Source: Megamerina dolium (taxonomy: Eukaryota > Arthropoda > Insecta > Diptera > Megamerinidae). Taken from it: 64,000 nucleotides of DNA. A program made the translations under genes and the position numbers. The stretch covers positions 87,658,846 through 87,722,845 of the forward strand of contig OY978526.1 in NCBI GenBank assembly GCA_963854835.1. Direction: 5' to 3'. Position 1 is the first letter of the stretch; each line of letters begins with the position of its first letter. The notes beneath the pieces are model-generated. The model was not told the DNA's origin. It was given only the letters and a program-made list of their open reading frames with translations, and searched no databases. This document shows positions 23,400 to 34,452 of the stretch, in pieces.

Positions 23400-24310
23400 T
23401 TAGATATGGTAGAGTCCAGCCAGCCCAGAGGTTAGGTCTTCCTCTTCTGCGTCGTCCGCCAACGTGTTTCGAATATAACACCTTCTTAGCTAGAGCGTGT
23501 TCTTCCATTCGCTCGACATGACCCAGCCAGCGCAACCGCTAGATTTTGATGCGCTTTACTATGTCAATATCGGCATACAGCTCGTACAGCTCATGGTTGT
23601 ACCTTATTCAGTATTCGCCACCAACGCAAATAGGTTCAAAGATCTTCCGTAGGACTTTTCTCTCTAAAACTCCAAGCAATCTCTCATCCAAGGTGGAAAT
23701 TGTCCAGGCTTCAGCGCCATATGTTAGGACAGGCATGATGAGAGACTTGTAGAGTGTAGTTTTCGTTCTTCGAGAGAGGGCTCGACTACTTAATTGCTTA
23801 CTCAGCCCAAAGTAACACTTGTTAGCAAGAGTTGTGCTACGCATGATCTCCAGGCTGACGTCATTACAGTTGTTGATGCTGGTACCAAGATAGACGAAGT
23901 CCTTCACCACATAGAAAGTGTAATTGTCATCAGTGGCGTGTTGTCCAAGACTCTTTGTTTGTAGACACTAGGTACTTTGTCTTGCTCGCGTTCACCGTAA
24001 GACCCATTAGACATGACTCTCGTTCCAATTCAGAAAATGCTGCACTGACTGCTCCCGAGTTTATACCGATTATGTCAATATCGTCGGCATACGCCAACAG
24101 TATGACACTTTTGTTGAAGATAGTGCCATTATGTCGTGTAAATCTGCTGATCGTATAATTTTCTCCATAATAAGGTTGAAGAAGTCACACGATAACGAAT
24201 CACCTTGTGTGAAACCTCATTCGGTATTAAACGGAGGGAAGAGATGCTTCCCAATTTTAACTGCACAACGAGAGTTAAGCTGTGTCAGAATTAAACCCAC
24301 ATTTAACTTA
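23400..24310 (-). mobile_element. LINE family D, longest copy, with RT palm
   Basis: On the minus strand, from right to left: an RT block with QGDSLSCDFFNLIMEKIIR (about 24130-24210), the catalytic LLAYADDIDIIG block (about 24060-24100), MVKDFVYLGTSINN (about 23870-23910), the KTTLYKSLIMPVLTYGAEAW block, and ERKVLRKIFEPICVGGEY. The segment after 23608 shifts frame but continues to the KIQ-RLRWLGHVERM equivalent near 23500. YADD, the metal-binding heart of reverse transcriptase, is intact. The ORF is broken in at least three places and lacks the endonuclease. 5' truncated like its three relatives. Confidence 0.87.
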
Positions 24311-25159
24311 ACATTTAAGCAGTTTTGAAGAATATCCACAAAATCTGCTCTAATTGTGATATTGGCAAAAGAATATGCACATTTTATAAAATAAAACCAT
24401 TTAATAAATATATTCTTGATCAGATCATGAAAATTCATATATATTAAATACATTATTACTTCAGTAGTTGTAAGTTTACACAAAAAAGATGGGTGAACGC
24501 CGCCCTCAACTATAGTGATAACCTACATATGAACAGCGACGTCGACAGCCACATTCACTGGGACTTGCAACAAATCAATTTAAATTGCTTTTGTGATTAA
24601 ATTGCTTAAAAATACATTGCCTCCAGATACATTGGCTCACAAAAGTAATAATAATTGATGGTATTCTCTTTTTGTCCACCTGTAACTCAACCAATAACGA
24701 TTCATTTGAGCAACGACAATCGAGCGTCGTTTAACACATGTATCATATGTATGTATTTGTAAGTGTATATATGCATTGTGGGAAGTATATTAAAATATAA
24801 AGTGAATAAAATTGAAGCGCACAAATGTCCAATCGTCAAAAATGGTCCAAATTATAATTATATCGTTATACTGTTTAATTGTATGTATGTGTGTATTGAT
24901 TTGATTGCAGGAAAGTATGATGATGATGATGAAGATTTCAAAGGATGCTATATAACCTTAGGGGTCTGCAATTCGTGGCCGTCGCAATAATTTTTTCATT
25001 TATACAGCTGAATGTAGCAATTGCTGTAATTAATTAAATTTTCATACTTAAAATTCAATAAGAGAAGAAATACTTTGTGATAATTTGTGATAACATATAT
25101 GGCAAGTTCGACAGAACAGTCTCCAACATTATGAATCAAGCCTTGATTTTTATTTCAGA
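24311..25159. other. Intergenic DNA
   Basis: No gene or recognised repeat. Confidence 0.45.
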
Positions 25160-25209
25160 ATAGTGTCGCGAAGAAAACCATTCTCGTTCCCTTTACAAAC
25201 ATATTAAAG

Positions 25210-25884
25210 TTGAACCTCGGTACAATAGCTATTGAGGGATCCAATAAAAATTATTCCCATGATGTTAAATACATAGGTGCAGTCCTAGATAGGCGACTAA
25301 ATTGGAATTCACGCCTTAAATCAGTGCTAGGCAAAGCTACAAGAGCTATGTGGACCTGTCGGAGTGTCTTTAGTAGAACATGGAGTCTAGACTCCAAAAT
25401 GATACACTGGTTGTATATAATGATTGTTCGACCTCATGCAGCCCTTGTATGGTGGCCAAAAACCACGCAAGAAACCGCTAAGAATTTACTGACAAGCCTT
25501 CAGATGCAAGCTTGCTTGGCAATTACGGGTGCCATCCGAAACCGTGCGACATCTGCTATTGAAGCGATAATAGGATTATCCCCTCTGCACATCTTCTTAA
25601 GGAAATGTGCTGCTAGAAGTGCGTTGAAGATGCAAATCTTATCAACAAAACAACCTCATGACTTTGATCATATGAATATAAATAGAGATATACCAGATCA
25701 AGATATTATCTATTCAGTAACAAATTATATGATCGCTAAACGACGTTTTGATCGTAATTTTGAGATCATTCTCTCAGACCGTGATGAATGGGACATTGGA
25801 GGGCCTTATGTCGATCCTAGAAACCTTGAAAAGTTCACTGATGGGTCAAAAATAGATACCGAAGTTGGTGCAGGAGTCTATTGA
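25210..25884 (+). pseudogene. LINE A: post-RT region and first part of RNase H
   Basis: A 224-residue open stretch. It begins with the segment that follows the RT palm in RNase H-type LINEs (KYIGAVLDRRLNW, then the RP-AALVWW block) and ends after FTDGSKIDTEVGAGVY at a TGA. It contains the first catalytic Asp of RNase H. The next RNase H strand must be read in another frame. The TGA and the two stops after it are shared exactly with the copy at 20465-20845. Confidence 0.8.
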
Positions 25885-26252
25885 CCCAAGACTAAAATTT
25901 TAGAGCCAATAGGCGAGTAGCCTAGCTCTTTTCAGGCCGAAATTTAAGTAATTTCGATCCTCGCGAGGATAAAAGGCGAAGCATCAAAGGCGCACCCATA
26001 ACTATCATTTCAGATAGTCAAGCTGCATTAGAAGCACTAGCTTCTTATTTTTTGGAGTCGAAGCTCGTGGAGGAATGCTTTAATAACATCCAATCCCTAG
26101 GTAGAACGAATATGGTTGTACTCTGTTGTGTTCCGGGTCACTCTGGGATTGAGGGAAATGAAATTGCTGATGCGCTGGTCAGGGCCGGTTCCGGCCCAGA
26201 GCCATACTGTGCTATCAACTAGGCGGAGGCTAAAACGAAGGTGAACAAATGG

Positions 26253-26771
26253 GAGTTTAGGGGCAGCTGAAGAGGATGCTAACTGCAGGCTAAGCAAATT
26301 CCCAAATATCCAGACGCACGAAATTACGAATATTCTCCGCATGTGTGAAATCGACACTACTGTACGGAAGTGAAACATGGCTGATCTCGAACTCCATCAC
26401 GCAGAGACTGCAAGCTTTCGTCAACAAGTGTTTGAGGATAATTTGTAGAATTTTCTGGCCTAACACTATTTCAAACGAGGCACTATGGCGTCTGACGAGC
26501 GAAGAGCCAATACTGATCCAGATTAAGCGTAAAAAGTGGCGTTGGATTGGCCACACGCTAAGAAAGCAGCCAGATAGCATCACGCGAATGTCGCTTGAGT
26601 GGAACCCGCAGGGGAGCAGAGGCCGCGGACGACCAAGAAACTGGGTGAGCTAGCTGCTGCCGGCATCACATGGGAAGGCGCTAGATCAACTGCCCAAAAC
26701 CGTGTGCGATGGCGAAGCCTTGTGGAGGCCCTATGCTCCAATTAGGAGTTTAAAGGAGAAAGAAAAAAAAA
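26253..26771 (+). mobile_element. 5'-truncated LINE B nested in LINE A
   Basis: The sequence encodes ISRRTKLRIF (about 26310), STLLYGSETWLISN, KKWRWIGHTLRKQPDSITR, WNPQGSRGRGRPR and, after a frame change, AAAGITWEGARSTAQNRVRW and VEALCSN with a TAG at 26743-26745. An A-rich tail (26760-26770) ends it. LINE A coding sequence is interrupted exactly here and resumes after the tail. I saw no clear target duplication. A related, older fragment is at 56650-57005. The clade of this family is not assigned. Confidence 0.78.
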
Positions 26772-27463
26772 ATCCCACTGGAAAGGGATACAAAAAGTTC
26801 GCCAAGCCAAAATGTTGGTTAGGCCATACACCTACAATAGGGAACTGCGCAATATGTTCAAGAAACATATCAGAAAAATAGTTTGTTTCCTTTCAGTACA
26901 TTACTACCTGAAATTTCACCTCACTAAAATCCCCAAATTTTTGACAATACGGAATGTCGGCTCTCTCTTGAAAAGGATGAAACTACAGAACACATACAGT
27001 GCGACTGTATTGCATTGGCAAAAACAAGAATGCAAATTTTCCACCGTTATCGACTTGATCTAGAGGAAATAAAAAGGAGCTTCTGTTGTGGACATACTCA
27101 ATTTCATCCACAAAGCGAAAATCTTACTGAAAGAACATGGATTCCAACTGATTCCCTTGCTTAGACAGGTAATATCTAGGTAGAAAGGGATGTAATGATA
27201 TGGCATACTAGAAATATTGGTGCTACAGCTATAGTATATATTAGATTGGATAAATAAATAAAATAATGCTTAATTGTTATGTTAAAATGTTGTGTATTTA
27301 TGCTTGTAACATATAACAACTTAAAAAACAAATAATGCTGTGCTATGCTATCTCTATTGCCTCTATTGCCAACTATGTATGTAATATATATTATTTTATA
27401 ATTAAACTTGAAATGCTCGTTAGCAATAAAGTGACTGTGACTGTGACGCCAGTTATTCGATAA

Positions 27464-30400
27464 CTAGCATAATTTGAACATGCTGAGTTCGGTGCCTGCA
27501 TTCAAGACAACATGTTCAGGTGTCATTGGTGCGGTAAGAGGTATCCAAGATTTTTTCAGGCCAGCGTCATTCCGTGATGACTGCAGAGCTTGTTGCAAAG
27601 CAAATACAACGGCAACGGATAAACAGATTGCAGGTTCTCCAGTTGCTGTCCAAATGAAAGAAATGAAATGTAGTTAAAGACACCGATACCGATAGGTATG
27701 TAGTTTAATCGTGGTTACCTTTTGAACGCATAAATCCTACTGAATTTTGACTTTGTGGCAATAGCTCAATACGAAAATCGATTGGAATGTCCTTTGCTCC
27801 AGGTGGTTTATAATTCCAAGTACGATTTGTTTTCACTTCGCCTGTAGTACTGTCGACTACGATTTGTTCAGAAGTCCAATATCCCAAACCCATGATAAAG
27901 GCACCTTCAATTTGTCCGACATCAACATTTGGATTCAAACTTTCTCCGGTATCTTCAAGTAAGTCCACACGGCTGACCTGGTAATTGCCAGTAAGAATGT
28001 CTACTTCTATTTCAGTTAGACACAAGCCACACACAGTGTATGGATCCATATCGCCTGGTTTGAAATCATCACTAGCAATCATATTAACTTTTTGAACATA
28101 TGCTTCCTGAACGATTTGTTGCCATGTGCTATCCTTTAGAGCTTCCTTGACTGGCTTCAAACGTTCATTCAGAGTATTGCAGCATTTTCGCACAGCCTAA
28201 ATGATTAGTTAAATATATGTGTAATTGCAAAGATGCTTTATAAACGCATGTATGCTAGCACTCACCACGCACAAAGCCTCGCTTCCTACAGAACCGCCCG
28301 TTACCATTGCGTTAGCTCCATTAATAGTATTGCTACTTTCAATTCTAATCAAGTCCAAAGGAATGCCTAGAGCATAGGCTGCAACCTGAGATATTTTAGT
28401 ATTCAATCCTTGGCCCATTTCAATTCCACCGTGGGTAATCACAACCGTACCATCGCCACGATAAACAGCCACTGTGGCTGGGTACTGACCAAAGTATCCA
28501 ATGTGATACTCGCTAACTGCCATTCCCAAACCCTTCTTACGCCAACGATTTTTCTCATTGAATGACGAAATTTGCTGCTTTCGTTCTTTATAGTTCGATG
28601 TGGTTACAAAATAGTGCATCATTTGCTCCATCTTGTGGCATTTGATCATGTTTTCCAAACGTACATCAACCGGGTCCAAGTCAGCTTCGAAAGCGATATG
28701 CTCAATTATGTTCTCCATTATTGCAATACCTTCAACTGATCCAGGTCCTCGACATGCAGCGTTCGTAGGGGAATCAGTGATAACCAAATTGCCATCTAAC
28801 TTAAAATTGTCGCTAAATTCATAGCAATTCTTGGATACATGGACTGTGTGCGCCATAAGCGACTCATTTGCAAGATAACCAGCATCTTCGTAGAAAGTAC
28901 TACGTAAGGCTACGATTCTACCAGTATTTTTAGCAAACAATTCGTAGTCAGCACGACAAGGCCAACGTTTGCCTATTGAATTCATTATCGACTCCAGAGA
29001 CTGTACAAAGCGTACCGGACGATTAAGTTTGAACGCAGCCAAAGCCGCAGCACATGCTACTAGATTCGCGCGAGTGGCTTTGCCTCCATAACCGCCACCG
29101 ATGCGACGAACTTGCACCTGTACCTCATTTTGTTTCATTTTTAGCAAATTCGTTATAACTATTTGCACTAAGTCCATCCATTGTGTGGATGTGTACACTT
29201 GTAAGCCGCCTTCAAATGGAACGGCAATCGTAGTTTGGGGTTCCATGAAGAAATGATATTGATGACCCATGTCCAGTGTTCCTTTTGCATGGTACTCATA
29301 AGTATCTCTTATTTTAAGTTCTTTTATCAGCGACTTCACCTCATGTTGTAATCTTTGCGATTCACCACTGTTTAATACATCCTTTAGCGTAGGAAGAACT
29401 TTCCCATTACTTGCAGAATATTTCAACTTGACTAGATCAGCAGCTTCATTGGCGAGTGTATTCGTTTCAGCAACTATAACACCGACCGGTTGGTTGTAGA
29501 ACTTGATAGTATCCGTAGCGAAGAGCTCTTCGTTTTCGGGAAAGAAGTAGGCATCCTTACTAACTACAGAATTTGGTCCAGGAATATCTTCTGCACCCAA
29601 AAATGCAACGACTCCTGGAATTTTCAATGCTTCAGAAGCATCTATTCTGAGCACTTTTGCTCCGACTTTTTTTGCAGTAACAAATGCCGCCCAAACCTGA
29701 TTGGGCTGTACAGGCAGATCGTTTGCATAAGTGGCCTCACCAGAAGCTTGAATAATACCTTCATGCTTTTCTGTTGGCTGATATACTGGATAGTCCTTTG
29801 TTATATTTTCAAATGTCTGTTTACCAGAAGATAGTGGCCTTTGCAATATTTCACCGCCACTAATAATTCTCTCGGATACTGTGCCTTCTGGTGCATGAGT
29901 AATGGCAAATTTATACAGTAGACCATACGCCAGCTTTCTCCTATACTCTGGCGAAGCATCTGGCTGAACATGATCAGGACGCAATTCTGATCCCAGTTTA
30001 CTGAACAATCCCGTTATATCTTCATCGTTGAAGAAACTCTTACCAGCCAAATATTCTTCAATATCTCTGGCATGAACGTAATTTGGATGAATACCACCAA
30101 AGCATATACGGGCTGAGAGAACTGTTTGATGAATTTTATCCATGTGCAATAGGAACGCCGCATTAACATAGGCATGGGCATTTTGAGCTCGTGGCATTAC
30201 CTACAACGAAGCGCTGTTGTGAGTTGTGAGAAACTCAAAATATAATTTAAATTCGAAGCATACCTTATACGAGTCGAAAATGTATTTATCACGTGGATAT
30301 GGCCTCAGCACAAATGACTTAATCACCTTCTTCTCCATCGGTTCCTTCAAGTAGTCAGCAAGCGATAGGGTTTTCTCGGAAGAAGCACCATAATGTATGA

Positions 30401-31685
30401 CGACATGAACATCCAATGCTTCGAATGCAATAAAAACATCTGAGGGAAATTCCTTGTGTTGGTGTTTGATCGACAAATTTCCCGCTAGTGTTCCCGTCTT
30501 TACAAAAAATATTTATACAAATTTATATAAGTTCTTCTGCTTATCTAATCTCGTGCTAAAGTGCTTTTGTGAAGTACTTACATTTCGAACAGGCACATTG
30601 GCAATCAAGTCAAAGTGATGCCATAGCTGTTCACAATATTCGAATCCAACCACTTTGGATGCCTCTTGAAAGATATTCATCACCTCTGATAGGCTCAAAT
30701 TTGCGCCCAATACTAAAGCGTTTCGCACAATGCTATGCTGTTTCAATTCACTGATGCCATTCACATCGATAAATGTTTTCACATTGAATGGTCGACGATA
30801 AACACCATGTGCTGTATTGCCAGCGACGAGCATGTAATTGTCGCTTTTCAAATGATAAAATATTTTGAATAGATCCACCAACGATTGCGGCCAAAACCAT
30901 CGTCCGCCATCTTTGCATTCAATTGAGGGTCGTTTCTCTGGGATCTTACATGCGCCACTGCACATGCCTTTAGTTTTTGGACAAATTTTCGTGGTGAGAT
31001 CTTCAATGTCACGACATTCGGCTGGAATTTCAATATTACTATCGACAGCAAACGATTTCAATGCATCGAGTATTGGTCGATAGCCCGTACAACGACATAT
31101 GTTGCCTCCGAAGGCGTTCTCTACTTCATCCATGGTGACCTTGCCATCCTTGGACTGTAGCAGTGCATACATATTCATTACGAAACCAGGCGTACAGTAG
31201 CCACACTGTGTGCCATTCATTTTGGCCAGACGTTTTTGTATCGCATGATAACCAATGCGTTTATTCCCGAGACCTTCGACTGTGGTGATTTCCCAACCAG
31301 TACATGTGTTTAACAATGTCAGGCACTACAAATGAAAAATTGGTTTCAATCATTTCGATGATGTCATCATCGCAGTGCTATGCTATGTATATCAACGTAC
31401 CGAATTAACAGCCCATGTGGACACTTTTCCTGTTGAAGGTTGCCTACCGGATACAACACAAACACAAACACCACATCCACCTTCCTGACACATGAATTTC
31501 GTACCTGGTAAGCCAGCATGTTCTCGTATGAAAGTATTTAGAGTGATGTCAGCCGGCAAGGTGGTAAGGTCAACTGCGTAATTGAAAAGTGATTAGAACT
31601 ACCTACCTACGTAGTACTAAATTACGTTGTAAATATACTCCATACCTGTGTACAATTTATTATTAATACTAAAATTGGTTGTCAT
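27464..31685 (-). CDS. Aldehyde oxidase paralogue a (AOX-a)
   Basis: A molybdo-flavoenzyme that oxidises aldehydes (and often N-heterocycles) to acids with O2; it should be cytosolic and homodimeric. Seven exons: 31646-31685, 31401-31573, 30582-31325, 30264-30497, 28266-30200, 27719-28196 and 27464-27645. All introns are GT-AG and short (63-84 bases). The predicted protein has about 1261 residues, normal for the family. The first 2Fe-2S cluster is Cys42, 47, 50 and 72; the second is Cys112, 115, 148 and 150. The FAD region contains LVAGNTAHGVYRR (237-249). The RAQNAHAYVNAAF block and absence of the xanthine dehydrogenase NAD region argue for AOX, not XDH. The molybdopterin domain has GGGYGGK, CRGPGSVEG and GQGLNTK; the catalytic Glu is 1205 in KATGEPA. 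Substrate is unknown. Confidence 0.93.
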
Positions 31686-32903
31686 TTTGCTTGCAACTCC
31701 GCTACACTGTACTGATTTGTGGACAACCGATTTACACAACAAACTCGAGCAAAATGGTTAGCTACATCGTATATGCTAGAAATATATATATAGATTTGTT
31801 TTTCCCCCTAAAAGCTTATGGAATTAAAAACATGTGAACATAGAAATCGAAGAGAACTTTACATAATGATACAATAAAGGAACAATTTGAAAATGTCATG
31901 CTTGAGTTTTAAATAAACAATAGTTAATAGCACATACAAGCCAAGAAAAAACAATTAAGACATCTTCAATCGGTCTAGAACAACTTGATTGTACCGTGAA
32001 CACTATATTATGTACGTACAACATCTATTTATTTGAATTAAAAGTACTCCAATTAACCAATTAGTTGACACAAAAGACCTTTAAGGTCGCAGTGTCGGCC
32101 TTTGGGCAATCTACAACAATAAATTATTAACCAATTAGTCACAACATCGAACAATTCATAGATTGTATATTGTACATCATGCTTTTCTCTATCACCAGTA
32201 ATTTTTAGAAGCGACTATAAACCACAGACCAAAATGAATAACCCACCGACCAAAGTGTAGGGTATACATAATAAGTAGTAAGCAAATGTTTATTTCGAGT
32301 TTATTTACTGATTGTTGTATTTTGATATAAGTTGCCGGTATTAATAAAAATAATTGAGAAAGAGAATGAGAGGGAAAGAGTGTTAATTAGCTATAGATTA
32401 GTATAGAAAGCGTTGGTAGTTGTGCGTACATATATTATTAGCCGATCAATATTACCAAGTTTTCATATGGAATACTAACGTTTATATTTCATTGTCAAAC
32501 TCTATTTTACTACCAAACTAACCAAATTGTTATGGGTGTTGAGAAAATTAACAAACACACACACGCACACACACTCAAAGTAAAAGAGACAAAATTTTAT
32601 GCTCAATTTATCTCTTTGCGGCAGATCACTCGGCACTTTAATAGTGAATTTGTTTCTGAATATTTTAATGATTATATGTTAACAATAGTAAGAAATAAGA
32701 AATAATCATTTTAGGACAAGTTTAACTATTCAGCATTGTTTTAAACTTGTGAATTGTGAGCCTACTGAAGCATAATCATTTCATTTTTGAGACCAGATTT
32801 AATTTTTGTTTTATTTTGTCTTCAAATAAAGTGGAACTGTAGAGTATTGAATCATATTGTGAAATAGTGAAATAAAGAAACCGTCATAACATTGGCCATA
32901 TTA
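31686..32903. other. Intergenic DNA upstream of AOX-a
   Basis: This should hold the AOX-a promoter. A TATA-like run (atatatatatag, 31780-31792) lies about 100 bases before the ATG, but no well-spaced initiator was found. Nothing else is recognised apart from AT-rich simple sequence. Confidence 0.4.
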
Positions 32904-33443
32904 CAGGGTGCTTTTTTGGCAACACTACTTTTGAGAGCTCAGCTGTTTTCGTGCAACATGTTAGTGTCAAACATATTCAGTTTGGTCTATAATTTAACCA
33001 TGAATCGACTTACAAATCGAACAATGCTTGCATATTATTGAAATTCATGCTCGGTTCATTCATTTATTCATTCATTCATTTTATGGTCAGTTTGGGTGAC
33101 CTTCTGAGACGACTATTCGGAATCGTGTGACTAAATTTCGCATCACATTCACATTATTGGATATTTAACCACCAACACGCATACGTAGAGTGCGGACAGA
33201 GGAAAATATCGCAGCTGTTGCCGCTAGTGTTTTTGATGACCGTGAATTAATTATCGATTTATTCGTAAGATACCGGCCGATATGTTGGAGAGAATATGCC
33301 AAAATTGGTCTCAGTGTATGAACCATTTGAGGCGCAGCCGCGGTCAACATTTTCATTTCGACTGAAATAAAGATTTCAGACATTTCTCTAAATTGTATGT
33401 GTTTTTTTAAATCAAATTCGAATGCTCTTAAAAAATCACCCTG
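32904..33443 (+). mobile_element. Tc1/mariner-superfamily deletion derivative, copy 2
   Basis: Ends cagggtgctttttt and its imperfect complement, with TA at 32902-32903 and 33444-33445. It is the inverted counterpart of 19300-19833: the plus strand here carries ctcagctgttttcgtg, ggtctataatttaaccatgaa and MNRLTN at about 33000, and near the other end the complement of gttgaccgcggctgcg. The central part of the transposase is lost and the remaining codons are frameshifted. It lies in the intergenic gap between the two AOX genes. Confidence 0.83.
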
Positions 33444-33521
33444 TATAAATAGAATAGGTTTGACTTATTTAAAGTCGATTTGTCTAATAGGCATATTTTG
33501 ACCAGAAAATAATAAAATTAC

Positions 33522-34317
33522 CTTACAGTCGGCTAAGACCGACCAAATTATACCCCGCATATATAAAAAAAGTTTGCTCTCATATCTATCATATTCTTAT
33601 ATTTCCACTACTTTGTATGGGAGCTACATTAAGTAATAGGCGCAGTAGCTCATCAATTTTTTGAGGAATAATTTCTACGCGGCCGGTTTTAACTTTTCTT
33701 AAATTTCCGCAACTTTGTATGGGAGCCCCAAGAAGAAATGGGCGTGTCACGCTGATTTCTTGTCAGATTATTTCCGAGTACCATATTAATCTAATTGTTA
33801 ATTATGGTTACTCTAGACAGAAGATTGCCGAAGTTACAGCTATTTCAATTTAAAAGAAATTCAAGCACTTTGTATGGGAGCTGCTATAAAAAGTAGGTGT
33901 GGCTCGCCCATTTCTGGCAAGATTATGTAGTAGTATAATGTAACCCTATGTGCCAAATATTGCTATCCCAGATGGTATATTAAGTGAGTTATAGCGTGTT
34001 AAAGATTTTGCAATTCCGAGTTTAACCGCTTTGAATGCTTGGTGTGGGCATGGCCGTTGATCCATCATGCCCAATATCAATTCCGTCCGTAACCTTGGAT
34101 AGCTGAATATTTGTTCAAGTTATCGTGGGAATCAGCCAGGTGACAGAAAGGCGAAGGGATGGACGGGTGGATGGACACCGTTAAATCGAAAATTGAAGCG
34201 AAGCTGATCACGAATATATATATATTTTTTTCTATATCTCCGGAGATTCCTTCAAGTGATTACAAATATTTGACCGAAGTGAATATACCTAGCATATGTC
34301 TACTTATACAGGGTATA
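33522..34317 (+). repeat. mini-me-like interspersed repeat, copy 2
   Basis: Shares its beginning (ccttacagtcggct, then ataccccgcatat), the tttgtatgggag and tggg-gtg phrases, a decayed GAC-repeat tract (34141-34178), the gctgatcacgaatatata core and the ctccggagattccttcaag block with the copy at 3732-5307. It ends in cagggtata. It lacks the 297-bp tandem expansion, so it is half as long. It lies 3' of AOX-b. Confidence 0.72.
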
Positions 34318-34368
34318 GAGATCAATATGATTTAATGAATATACTAAATTCTCAGAATTGTTGTGCTT

Positions 34369-34374
34369 TTTATT
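34369..34374 (-). promoter_or_regulatory. Polyadenylation signal of AOX-b
   Basis: A canonical AATAAA on the minus strand, about 80 bases after the AOX-b stop codon. Confidence 0.65.
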
Positions 34375-34452
34375 GAAGTAATCAAAGAAACCAAACACCA
34401 GTAATATGAATCATATAAAGGTAAATGTTCATTTTTGTACGTAACACTATTG

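Larger units (their letters stand above)
25160..27263 (+). mobile_element. RNase H-bearing LINE A (5'-truncated) with a LINE B insertion
   Basis: LINE A reads from KTILVPFTN (about 25177) through YSHDVKYIGAVLDRRLNW, VRPHAALVWW and the RNase H core (FTDGSK, SDSQAALEAL, VPGHSGIEGNEIAD) to VNKWEF at about 26252. A 5'-truncated LINE B with its own poly(A) follows (about 26253-26771). LINE A then resumes at 26772 with HWKGIQKVRQAKMLVRPYT, and its C-terminal zinc-knuckle-like part lies at 26950-27060 (CRLSLEKDETTEHIQCDC, with Ser in place of one expected Cys). It ends in a TAAA-type tail near 27263. Stops inside RNase H show it is dead. Confidence 0.85.

Noticed and set aside
28209..28265. The open frame of AOX-a exon 5 runs on past ALCV into HAFIKHLCNYTYI
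   Set aside because: A GTGAG donor at 28265 and an acceptor before 28196 restore the conserved AVRKCCNTLNERL sequence. The extension is intron.
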